Positions 33,081 through 40,977 of a stretch of DNA of 64,000 nucleotides are shown here, in pieces; within the stretch, counting starts at the first letter, position 1; every line of letters starts with the position of its first letter. This stretch comes from Croceimicrobium hydrocarbonivorans. GTDB lineage: Bacteria > Bacteroidota > Bacteroidia > Flavobacteriales > Schleiferiaceae. The notes beneath the pieces are model-generated. The model was not told the DNA's origin, did no database searches, and worked only from the letters and a program-made list of their open reading frames with translations. The translations under genes were made by a program, and so were the position numbers. Location of the stretch: contig NZ_CP060139.1 in NCBI RefSeq assembly GCF_014524565.1, positions 2,859,501 to 2,923,500 on the forward strand, written 5' to 3'.

Positions 33081-34244
33081 TTATTTTCGTGCAAATTTTT
33101 GGACATCATCCGCGCTTACTTCTTCGGCGCTCAGAATGATCAATCGTTCTATAACATTTCGCAGTTCCCGGATATTTCCGGTCCAGTCGAGTTCCATTAA
33201 TGCTTTCATCGCATCTTTGCTAAAAGGCTTGGGGGCATTGCCATATTCGCTGGCAATTTGCTGTGCGAAATGCTCTGCTAATAGTGGAATATCTTCTCTA
33301 CGATCATTCAATGCGGGCACCTGAATCAGGATCACGCTTAAGCGATGGTAGAGGTCTTCGCGGAAACGACCGGCGGCAATCTCTTCCTGCAGATTTTTAT
33401 TGGTGGCCGCCAATACGCGTACATCCACCTTTATTTCCTTATCGCTGCCTACCGGGCTTACCCGACCTTCTTGCAAGGCGCGTAATACTTTGGCTTGGGC
33501 CGATAGACTCATATCTCCAATTTCATCTAAAAAGAGGGTACCGCCATTGGCTTGTTCAAATTTACCGGCACGATCTCTCACGGCCGAGGTAAAGGCTCCT
33601 TTCTTATGTCCGAAGAGTTCACTTTCAATCAGCTCCGATGGAATGGCGGCGCAGTTTACTTCGATCATTGGGCCTTTGCTACGTTCGCTCTTCTGATGCA
33701 CCCAATGGGCTACCAGTTCCTTACCGGTTCCATTAGGGCCGGTAATTAAAACCCGGGCATCGGTAGGCGCTACTTTTTCGATAATCTCTTTGATGTCTTC
33801 CAGGGCCTGACTGGTACCAATCATTTGGTACTTACGGCTGACCTTTTTACGGAGGGTTTTATTCTCCTTTTCAAGAGTATTACGGTCCAGGGCATTGCGC
33901 ACTGTATTAAGCAGGCGATTTAAATCAGGGGGCTTAGAGATATAATCATAGGCTCCTTTACGCATACTGTCTACGGCGGTTTCCAAGTCACCATGACCGG
34001 AAATCATTACCACGGTAGTCTCTGGATATTTGGCTTTAATATGCTCTAAAACCTCAATGCCGTCCATGCCGGGCATCTTAATATCGCAGAGCACCAGGTC
34101 GTGTTCTTCGTTTGCGAGCAGGTCGATGGCAGCTTTGCCATGCTCTGCTTCGGAGATTTGATAGGATTTATCTTCGTCCTGAAGGATGTTTCTCAGGACA
34201 TTACGTATTGCTTTTTCGTCTTCTACAAGGAGGATCTTTGCCAT
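33081..34244 (-). CDS. Sigma54-type response regulator (NtrC family) without Fis domain
   Basis: 387 residues from ATG 34244 (an upstream in-frame ATG at 34301 adds 19 basic residues and is unlikely). Receiver domain 1-120 with phosphoacceptor Asp54 (VLCDIKMPGMDG) and Lys in YISKPPDL. AAA+ domain from about 140: Walker A GPNGTGKE 169-176, sigma54-contact loop GAFTSA 216-221 (usual form GAFTGA), Walker B TLFLDEIG 236-243. It ends at VSADDVQKFARK directly after the AAA+ lid, so the Fis-type helix-turn-helix is absent. It would activate sigma54 polymerase from solution or through a partner. Overlaps ppx/gppA by 22 bp. Confidence 0.92.
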   Translation of the reverse strand: MAKILLVEDEKAIRNVLRNILQDEDKSYQISEAEHGKAAIDLLANEEHDLVLCDIKMPGMDGIEVLEHIKAKYPETTVVMISGHGDLETAVDSMRKGAYDYISKPPDLNRLLNTVRNALDRNTLEKENKTLRKKVSRKYQMIGTSQALEDIKEIIEKVAPTDARVLITGPNGTGKELVAHWVHQKSERSKGPMIEVNCAAIPSELIESELFGHKKGAFTSAVRDRAGKFEQANGGTLFLDEIGDMSLSAQAKVLRALQEGRVSPVGSDKEIKVDVRVLAATNKNLQEEIAAGRFREDLYHRLSVILIQVPALNDRREDIPLLAEHFAQQIASEYGNAPKPFSKDAMKALMELDWTGNIRELRNVIERLIILSAEEVSADDVQKFARK

Positions 34245-35167
34245 TGCTCCGCTTCGTTTTCGAGAGCGTAATATAAGCCTTCTTTTAAAGCGTAATTGCA
34301 TTGTTGCAAGAGACGTATCCCAAAGCGTTTGATGATAAAATTGATCTCAATACAAGCCATCACAATCATGTCGGCTCGCATGGGAATCATACCCGGAGTA
34401 TTCAAACGTTCTTCGAAGGTAGATTCCAGCATTTTCTTGGAAATCTGCATGTACTCATGCATGGAGAAGGTATAGCTGGTTTCGTCTTCCTCAAAGCGAG
34501 AAGTTTTGAAATTATCTGCACACATCTGAGCCAGGGTGTCGAAGCTACCACTGCTGCCAATTAATACCCTGGGGTATTCCTTACCGCAGGCTTCCTTAAG
34601 GGAGATGAGCTTTTCATCGAGGTAATCGTCGATGGCATCAATCTCTTCCTTTTGGATAGGGTCGGCAGGACGAAAACGATTTAGCATAACACTGCTGCCA
34701 ATGGGGAAGGAGGCTTGCCAAACGGGTTTTTGATCGCGAAGCAATATGAATTCGGTACTGCCACCGCCGATGTCCATAATCAGGGTAGGAGCTTCTTTAA
34801 ATTCGATGCCTTGCTGTACCCCTTCGTAAATGAGGCGAGCTTCGGTATCTCCAGTAATTACATTAATACGGATGCCCAATTCACTTTCGGCCCGAGCCAC
34901 TAAATCCGGACCATTGGGGGCAGTGCGCACCGCTGCGGTAGCTACCACATACAGGGCTTCGGCTTGCCATTCGAGGGCGGTTTCTCGATGCGATTTAAGG
35001 GCGGCCATGGCACGCTCCATCGCTGCATCACTAATGCGGAGCTCATCATCGGCATCTTCCGCTAAGCGAACCGGAATCTTCGTGTTAAAGAGGGTGCGGT
35101 TCTCTTCCTGAGAGCGGATCAACAAGTTAAAGGTGTTGGTACCGCAATCAATTATGGCAATTTTCAT
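34223..35167 (-). CDS. Ppx/GppA family exopolyphosphatase/pppGpp phosphatase
   Basis: 314 residues from ATG 35167. The actin-like ATPase fold shows phosphate-1 KIAIIDCGTNTFNLLI at the start and phosphate-2 LIMDIGGGSTEFILL near residue 135, with catalytic Glu in AEARLIYEG. The C-terminal HD-like domain of long Ppx is absent; the length fits the short two-domain type. It hydrolyses polyphosphate or pppGpp. Four-base overlap with mscS upstream and 22-bp overlap with the regulator downstream put it inside the grpE operon. Confidence 0.92.
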   Translation of the reverse strand: MKIAIIDCGTNTFNLLIRSQEENRTLFNTKIPVRLAEDADDELRISDAAMERAMAALKSHRETALEWQAEALYVVATAAVRTAPNGPDLVARAESELGIRINVITGDTEARLIYEGVQQGIEFKEAPTLIMDIGGGSTEFILLRDQKPVWQASFPIGSSVMLNRFRPADPIQKEEIDAIDDYLDEKLISLKEACGKEYPRVLIGSSGSFDTLAQMCADNFKTSRFEEDETSYTFSMHEYMQISKKMLESTFEERLNTPGMIPMRADMIVMACIEINFIIKRFGIRLLQQCNYALKEGLYYALENEAEQWQRSSL

Positions 35168-36015
35168 TCTTCGTTTGCTGTGTTTGGGGCGTTTCGAAAC
35201 CAAAGGTCTCTTTGAGGGAAAGGTATACTCACCTTATTATCGCGGAATTTCTGATCGATCTCGTAGCGCATTTCGCTTTTGGTTTTTTCGATCTGAAACA
35301 AATTCCGTGAAAAGAAATACAAGTGGAAGTCTAGGGAGCTATCGCCAAAGTCTTTGAAGAAAACCATCGGCTTGGGGGCTTTCAAAACATCGGGATGCTT
35401 TTCCGCTACTTCCAATAATAGCTTCTCCACCAATTTAGTGTCGCTTCCATAAGCAACCCCCACCGGAATGGAGAAACGCGTAACATGATTGTTCTGACTC
35501 CAGTTGATCACATTATCGGTAGTAAGCTTCACATTGGGAACAATTAATATAATTTGCTCCCGAGTAAGCAAGGTAGTAGTGCGTAAACCTACATCCTTAA
35601 CCTGGCCAATAGTGCCATTTACTTCTACAATATCGCCGGCGGTTACAGTTCTTTCGAAGAGGATGATAAATCCTGCAATCATATCTCTAAAGAGGTCTTG
35701 TAATCCCAGACCCAAGCCAATCAATACCCCACTCGAAGAAGCTAAAAGTACGGTGACATTAAAGCCCAGGGAGTCGATGGAGGAGATGATGGCAATGATG
35801 AAAATGATATAGGTGCCGATGGAATAAATCGCATAGGACTTACCTCTATCTAGGCGCTCCAATTTTTCGAGTCGTCGCAGGTATTTCTTAAAAAGCCAAC
35901 GCATGAGGATGGCGACTAAGATCACCAGCACCACCCATAAGAGATTGGCAACGGTAAGACTCCAATCGTCTACCTTAATAAGTTCCAGTTCGAAAAAGTC
36001 CTTCAGAGAATCCAT
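35164..36015 (-). CDS. Small-conductance mechanosensitive channel (MscS family)
   Basis: 283 residues. Membrane helices at about 20-40, 60-80 and the pore helix near 85-112 (VTVLLASSSGVLIGLGLGLQDLFRDMIAGFIILFE), followed by the beta domain GDIVEVNGTIGQVKDVGLRTTTLLT, a typical MscS motif, and a C-terminal alpha/beta cage domain. It releases solutes in hypo-osmotic shock. Start and stop overlap both neighbours by 1 and 4 bp. Confidence 0.93.
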   Translation of the reverse strand: MDSLKDFFELELIKVDDWSLTVANLLWVVLVILVAILMRWLFKKYLRRLEKLERLDRGKSYAIYSIGTYIIFIIAIISSIDSLGFNVTVLLASSSGVLIGLGLGLQDLFRDMIAGFIILFERTVTAGDIVEVNGTIGQVKDVGLRTTTLLTREQIILIVPNVKLTTDNVINWSQNNHVTRFSIPVGVAYGSDTKLVEKLLLEVAEKHPDVLKAPKPMVFFKDFGDSSLDFHLYFFSRNLFQIEKTKSEMRYEIDQKFRDNKVSIPFPQRDLWFRNAPNTANEE

Positions 36016-37328
36016 CAGTTCTTATAACGTGTCCAACGATAAAGTTCCTTGAAGGTAGGTTTTTTCCCATACATCAAGATTCCAACTCGATATATTTTGG
36101 CGGCCAACCAAACGCTGCCAAAGAAGGTGATGGCCAATATGCCCATGGATAAAAGCAATTGCCAAGTAGGCACATCGAATGGTACTCGCGCCATCATCAC
36201 CAAAGGAGAAGTTAGAGGGATCATCGACATCCAAACCGCTAAACTTCCATCCGGATTATCCAGAGCCCTTAAGATTACAATGAGGCTTAAGATTAATGGA
36301 ATAGTCAAGGGAAGCATAAATTGCTGAGAGTCGGTTTCCTTGTCCACCGCCGAGCCAATAGCTGCGAAAAGAGCACCATAAAGCAGGTATCCACCAAAGA
36401 AATAATAGAGGAAGCTTAGTAAGACCTTAGTAAAAGGTATGGATTGTAAACTGCGGTAAATATCAAAAGCGGCATTATCGGGCAGGGCATTCATGCCTTC
36501 CATCTGCACTGCAGTACCACTGCTTAAACTAGGGTCAATGAATACCGCGGTGAAGATGGTGAAGATCAATAAGCCCAATCCTATCCAAATCACAAATTGC
36601 AATAAGGCTAGGGCGCCGATTCCAAGAATTTTGCCCATCATTAATTCGAAAGGACGAATACTGCTGACCATCAATTCCATAATGCGATTGGTCTTTTCTT
36701 CGATCACTCCGCGCATAATTTGGGCACCGTAGATAAAAATGAAGAGGTAAATCGCGAAAGCTGCTACATAGCCAATACCCATCTTTACAATGGTGGCATT
36801 TTCCGTTTCCCGGCCTTCTTCGGTATTGATGATGCGTAGATTGACCTGGGTCTTGGTGCGGGCCACAACTTCAGGGTCTACACCTTCCGCTTTCAGTTTT
36901 TCCTTTTGGATGTATTTTTCAAGGCTGCGCTCTAAATAGCTTTCTACAGAAAGGCTCAAATCGCCCGCTCGGAATACCCGAATATTACGAGCGATAAAAT
37001 CAGGATCACCACCCTCGCTTACAGGAACATGCACAAAGGCATAGTCCTCACGGCCTTCTACCAATGCTTTCGCGGTTTCAAAATCAAAATCTTTAGGATT
37101 CAGATATTTGAAGCTGATTTCTTCATTCCCTTTATCGTAGATGTCCATTAAATAGGACTCATCCAAAATGGTGATCACCTTTTCATCACCGGGTAGGGTG
37201 GCCAGATAGGCGGGTAAAAACATCACTGCCGCCATTAATATGGGGGCTAGCAGGGTTAGGATGATAAAGGATGGTTTGCGTACCCGGGTTAGAAATTCCC
37301 GGCGGATTATAAGGCCTAGGTTTTTCAT
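36015..37328 (-). CDS. ABC-2 type permease (NatB-like)
   Basis: 437 residues. One N-terminal membrane helix (FIILTLLAPILMAAVMFLPAYL, about 20-42), a long extracytoplasmic domain (about 45-180) and five or six C-terminal helices starting near 190. RGVIEEKTNRIMELMVSSIRPFELMMGKILG is the conserved ABC-2 coupling-helix region of NatB/YhaP permeases. It pairs with the ATPase gene just upstream (4-bp overlap). The exported substrate is unknown; sodium has been proposed for NatAB. Confidence 0.9.
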   Translation of the reverse strand: MKNLGLIIRREFLTRVRKPSFIILTLLAPILMAAVMFLPAYLATLPGDEKVITILDESYLMDIYDKGNEEISFKYLNPKDFDFETAKALVEGREDYAFVHVPVSEGGDPDFIARNIRVFRAGDLSLSVESYLERSLEKYIQKEKLKAEGVDPEVVARTKTQVNLRIINTEEGRETENATIVKMGIGYVAAFAIYLFIFIYGAQIMRGVIEEKTNRIMELMVSSIRPFELMMGKILGIGALALLQFVIWIGLGLLIFTIFTAVFIDPSLSSGTAVQMEGMNALPDNAAFDIYRSLQSIPFTKVLLSFLYYFFGGYLLYGALFAAIGSAVDKETDSQQFMLPLTIPLILSLIVILRALDNPDGSLAVWMSMIPLTSPLVMMARVPFDVPTWQLLLSMGILAITFFGSVWLAAKIYRVGILMYGKKPTFKELYRWTRYKN

Positions 37329-38218
37329 GCGTTGCGGGTGCTTTGAATGAATATTTCGTTGAGGGAGGGAATTTCTTCGCGGAACTCAATCAGGCCGGAG
37401 GAAAGTAAGCTTTCTAATAATTCAGCCCGGCTGTTTTGCTCCGGATGAATGCGATACGCCTTACCTCCCAATTGGGCATTAAGCTTTTCCACCTGCCAGT
37501 TTTTTCCAGTGGGAATTTGCCATTCCTTTTCGGTTTCCACCTGATACCAGCCACTTTTATATTGGGCCTTAACCTCATGCAATGGACCTCCCAGGAGGCG
37601 ACTGCCTTTATTGATCAGCACTATGTCTTCACAAAGTTCCTCTACCGATTCCATGCGGTGGGTAGAGAATATAATGGTGGCGCCTTCCTCGCGTAAGCGA
37701 AGTATTTCCTGCTTAATATGCTCGGTATTAACCGGATCAAAACCGGTGAATGGCTCATCTAAAATGAGTAATTCCGGTTCGTGGATGACGCTGGCAATGA
37801 ACTGGACCTTTTGCGCGAGTCCTTTGGAGAGCTCTTCTACCTTGGTTTGCACGCGATCCGTCAATTCAAAGCGCTTCAGCCAATAGGCAATACGCTCTTT
37901 GGCCTGGCTTTTACTTAAACCCTTCAATTGAGCGAGGTAGAGCAATTGCTCCCCGATTTTCATTTTAGGGTATAAACCACGCTCTTCTGGCAGGTAGCCA
38001 ATACGGCTGATGTGTTTTCCCGATAGGGCTTCTCCTTTTATGAGAACTTCGCCCTCGTCGGGAGCTAATATTTGATTTAAGATGCGGATGAAGGTGGTTT
38101 TACCTGCTCCGTTAGGGCCCAGTAAGCCAAAAATGCTACCCTCTTTAATGTTGAGGTCCAGGCCCTTTAATGCCTGATGCGAGCCATATGTTTTACGTAT
38201 ACCCCGGGCTTCAATCAT
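37325..38218 (-). CDS. ABC transporter ATPase (NatA-like)
   Basis: 297 residues. Walker A GPNGAGKT at 34-41, a Q-loop, signature LSKGLAQKVQF near 134, Walker B LLILDEPFTGFDP near 155 and switch FSTHRM. The C-terminal 80 residues form the DUF4162-like regulatory tail typical of the NatA/CcmA group. It is 1 bp from dnaJ's stop and couples to the permease below. Confidence 0.93.
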   Translation of the reverse strand: MIEARGIRKTYGSHQALKGLDLNIKEGSIFGLLGPNGAGKTTFIRILNQILAPDEGEVLIKGEALSGKHISRIGYLPEERGLYPKMKIGEQLLYLAQLKGLSKSQAKERIAYWLKRFELTDRVQTKVEELSKGLAQKVQFIASVIHEPELLILDEPFTGFDPVNTEHIKQEILRLREEGATIIFSTHRMESVEELCEDIVLINKGSRLLGGPLHEVKAQYKSGWYQVETEKEWQIPTGKNWQVEKLNAQLGGKAYRIHPEQNSRAELLESLLSSGLIEFREEIPSLNEIFIQSTRNA

Positions 38219-38219
38219 A

Positions 38220-39359
38220 TTAGCTGAACATTTCTTTTACTTTATCGAAGAAGGATTTCTCACTGCGATCGGGTTTCGGCTGAAAGGCCTCATTCTCTTG
38301 CATTTCTTCGAACATTTTCTTGTACTTGGAGTCCATATGCTTGGGAGTCCAAACATTTACGTGAACTAAGATATCACCCGTGCCATAGCTTTCCACACTG
38401 GGTAATCCTTTGTTTCGCAATCTTAGGATTTTTCCGCTTTGAGTACCGGCATCCAGCTTTATGCGTGCTTTCCCGTTAAGGGTTGGGATATCTACCTTGG
38501 TACCTAATACTGCATCCGGAATACTGATGTACAATTCGTAATGCAAGTTTTGTCCGTCGCGTTGCAACTCATCATGCGGAACTTCCTCAATCTGAACCAG
38601 CAGGTCGCCATTAACTCCGTCCAATGGACCGGCATTTCCTTTTCCGGAAACTTTTAATTGCATGCCTTCGGCTACCCCGGCAGGGATTTTCACCTCTACC
38701 ACATCATCCTTGCGGATCATGCCATGCTCATCGGCACCAGCCGGCTTCTTATCGAGGGTTTTACCCAAGCCACCACAAGTAGGACAGGTGCTGGCCGTTT
38801 GCATTTGACCTAAAATAGTGTTGGTAACGCGGTTTACCTGACCACGACCTCCACAGGTATTACAGGTGCTAAAGCTTAGTCCTTCGGCAGGTACCAGGCG
38901 TTTGATGCGCAATTTTTTAGTAGCGCCATTGGCAATTTCTTCCAAAGTGAGTTTTACGCGTACCCGGAGGTTGGAGCCTTTGAACACCCGACGACCACCG
39001 CCGCCGCGACCTCCAAAACCACCAAAGCCACCGCCACCTCCGAAGGCACCACCAAAGATGTCTCCGAATTGCTCGAAGATATCATCCATGCTCATGCCGC
39101 CTCCGAAGCCACCACGACCGCCACCGGCCGCACCGCTCATGCCGGCATGACCGAATTGATCGTAACGCTGACGTTTTTCTTTGTTGCTAAGTACCTCGTA
39201 AGCTTCTGCCGCTTCCTTAAACTTAGTTTCCGCCTCGGGGTTATCGGGGTTTTTATCAGGGTGATACTGAATGGCCAGTTTGCGGTATGCCTTTTTGATA
39301 TCGGCATCCGTGGCATTCTTTGATACTCCTAATACTTCGTAATAATCTCGCTTCGCCAT
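38220..39359 (-). CDS. dnaJ: Chaperone DnaJ (Hsp40) lacking zinc centre I
   Basis: 379 residues. J domain 1-70 with HPD at 33-35; glycine/phenylalanine-rich linker about 72-122; then a shortened zinc region and the two C-terminal peptide-binding domains (from about 220). Ordinary type I DnaJ has four CxxCxGxG motifs. Here only two remain: CNTCGGRG (Cys166, Cys169) and CPTCGGLG (Cys192, Cys195), corresponding to motifs 2 and 3, which build zinc centre II. Motifs 1 and 4 are replaced by LVPAEGLS and [10 protein letters not shown]. DnaJ delivers unfolded proteins to DnaK and stimulates its ATPase. It follows grpE by 8 bp. Confidence 0.97.
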   Translation of the reverse strand: MAKRDYYEVLGVSKNATDADIKKAYRKLAIQYHPDKNPDNPEAETKFKEAAEAYEVLSNKEKRQRYDQFGHAGMSGAAGGGRGGFGGGMSMDDIFEQFGDIFGGAFGGGGGFGGFGGRGGGGRRVFKGSNLRVRVKLTLEEIANGATKKLRIKRLVPAEGLSFSTCNTCGGRGQVNRVTNTILGQMQTASTCPTCGGLGKTLDKKPAGADEHGMIRKDDVVEVKIPAGVAEGMQLKVSGKGNAGPLDGVNGDLLVQIEEVPHDELQRDGQNLHYELYISIPDAVLGTKVDIPTLNGKARIKLDAGTQSGKILRLRNKGLPSVESYGTGDILVHVNVWTPKHMDSKYKKMFEEMQENEAFQPKPDRSEKSFFDKVKEMFS

Positions 39360-39367
39360 GCTCTTTC

Positions 39368-39949
39368 TTATTCACCAACCACTACACGGGCGTAGCGGAT
39401 GATTTTCGTTCCCAAATGAAAGCCTTGCTCAATTTCATCCACCACTTTGCCCTTCATGTCTTCGCTCGGGGCGGGGATGCGCGTAATGGCCTCCATTGTA
39501 TCTACATTAAATTCTTTACCAATGGTGCTTTCCATCGGTTTCAGGCCCTTCTGTTTGAGAGTGTTCTCAAATTTGTTGAAAATCAAAGAGATTCCTTCTT
39601 GGTCCTCTTCATTTTTTAAATTGCTCAGGGCACGTTTAAAATCATCGATAATTGGCAGAAGGGCTGACATTAATTCTTGATTGGCACTGCCAAAGAGTTC
39701 CACTCTTTCCTTTGCAGTACGCTTGCGATGATTCTCAAAATCGGCATAGAGCCTTAATTTTTGATCTTTCTCCGCTTTAAGCTCCTCTTCCAATTCTGCG
39801 ATACGAGCCTCTAATTGCTCTTCAGGGCTCATTTCTTCTTGTGTTTCAACTGATTCTTTATCAGTGTTTTCGGCTTGGGTTTCCGCTAAGTTTTCTTTGG
39901 GATCCAAGGCTTCTTTATCTGGGTCTTGTACTGTGTTCTTAGTACTCAT
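39368..39949 (-). CDS. grpE: GrpE nucleotide exchange factor for DnaK
   Basis: 193 residues from ATG 39949; the frame extends upstream to 40000, but the earlier residues are not GrpE-like. An acidic low-complexity head (about 1-45), a long coiled coil ([33 protein letters not shown]) with the family's FENHRKRT motif, and the C-terminal beta domain ending [18 protein letters not shown]. It releases ADP from DnaK. First gene of a seven-gene reverse operon. A CAAATTTG sequence just upstream is one mismatch from the -7 element. Confidence 0.96.
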   Translation of the reverse strand: MSTKNTVQDPDKEALDPKENLAETQAENTDKESVETQEEMSPEEQLEARIAELEEELKAEKDQKLRLYADFENHRKRTAKERVELFGSANQELMSALLPIIDDFKRALSNLKNEEDQEGISLIFNKFENTLKQKGLKPMESTIGKEFNVDTMEAITRIPAPSEDMKGKVVDEIEQGFHLGTKIIRYARVVVGE

Positions 39950-40044
39950 CCTGCTCAAATTTGTGCCATTAAAGGCAAATTGTTTGCCAAGGGGGGGCAA
40001 AGTGTCAGAGTGGCACAGTATACGGAAGCTTGGGCTTTATGCCC

Positions 40045-40052
40045 TACATTTG
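40045..40052 (+). promoter_or_regulatory. -7 promoter element before the short HTH regulator
   Basis: TACATTTG, exact TAnnTTTG match, followed by 4 nt and ATG 40057. It makes the TTG at 40030, upstream of the element, an unlikely start and predicts a leaderless transcript. Confidence 0.5.
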
Positions 40053-40056
40053 GGCT

Positions 40057-40977
40057 ATGAGCCCCGAAAACCCTGGATTAAGCGGAAGATTTCTTCTCTC
40101 GATTAGGCATCCTCTTTGGATAATGATTGGGCTTTTCCTCCTGGCAGGATTTAGTGTGCAGGCTCAAGTAGATAGTTTGCAAAGTTTAAAGTCGGAGATA
40201 CGGCGAGATTCTGCTGAGAGAGCGGCCCTGCAGGTAGAAAGCGACCATAAACTTTCGATTTTAAAGCTAGAGCAACAAAGGCAATTGCAGGAGCAAGATT
40301 TGGTCGAACTCGCTAAGGCGGAAGCGGCCCAACGAAAATTAGCCTGGTGGATATCGGCCATGGCCCTCTTAATTCTGGTTTCGGTATACAGTATTTACCG
40401 CAGTAGGAAGTCTGCAGCTCTAAGGCAAAAGGCTTTGCTAGAAACCAAGGCCGAAAAACTCAAACTGGAAGAAGCCTTATTGGCAAATCAAGTAGAGCAA
40501 AGTCAATTAGAACAAGATTTATTAGAGGCCGAGCAAGCACAGAATCACGAACGACGTTTGGAGTTTGAAGCGGTGTTGAAGCAGCAACAACAAGCATCTG
40601 GAATCTTAAAAGACTTTGTGAAAGATCAGATTCAAGAATTAGAACCCGAAGAAGCAGAACCCCTGCGCGAGATCTTTTTGCAAATGACGCAAGAGCGCTT
40701 CCGCAATGAACATCTGGAAAGGTATCAAGAGGAGCTTTCCAAATTAGATTCGGAGATGGCCCATCGTTTACAACAGCGATTTATCGACCTAAAGCAGGAA
40801 GAAATGGAATTGCTGGTTTTCATTTTAAATGATTTAAGTCTCAGTGAAATTGCTGAGATCTACCATTTGGAATCAGCCAGCATTAATAAAAGGCGCTATC
40901 GACTCCGTAAGAAACTGGCCTTAGAAAAGGGAGCAGATTTTAAAGAATTCATTGAAAAATCCCTGAACGAAGAATGA
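40057..40977 (+). CDS. Membrane-anchored LuxR/GerE-like HTH regulator without TPR sensor
   Basis: 306 residues from ATG 40057. A first hydrophobic stretch (IMIGLFLLAGFSVQAQ) looks like a signal peptide or anchor. A short periplasmic coiled-coil segment (LQSLKSEIRRDSAERAALQVES) and a second membrane helix (WWISAMALLILVSVYSIY) follow, then a long Glu/Gln/Leu-rich coiled coil (about 115-215). The C-terminal domain LSLSEIAEIYHLESASINKRRYRLRKKL is a LuxR-like helix-turn-helix. It resembles the C-terminal half of the next protein but lacks its TPR sensor. The stop overlaps the next start by 4 bp, so both are made together. Confidence 0.78.
   Translation: MSPENPGLSGRFLLSIRHPLWIMIGLFLLAGFSVQAQVDSLQSLKSEIRRDSAERAALQVESDHKLSILKLEQQRQLQEQDLVELAKAEAAQRKLAWWISAMALLILVSVYSIYRSRKSAALRQKALLETKAEKLKLEEALLANQVEQSQLEQDLLEAEQAQNHERRLEFEAVLKQQQQASGILKDFVKDQIQELEPEEAEPLREIFLQMTQERFRNEHLERYQEELSKLDSEMAHRLQQRFIDLKQEEMELLVFILNDLSLSEIAEIYHLESASINKRRYRLRKKLALEKGADFKEFIEKSLNEE

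Noticed and set aside
38866-39150. Proline-rich frame antisense to dnaJ
   Set aside because: It is the complement of the glycine-rich linker of DnaJ.
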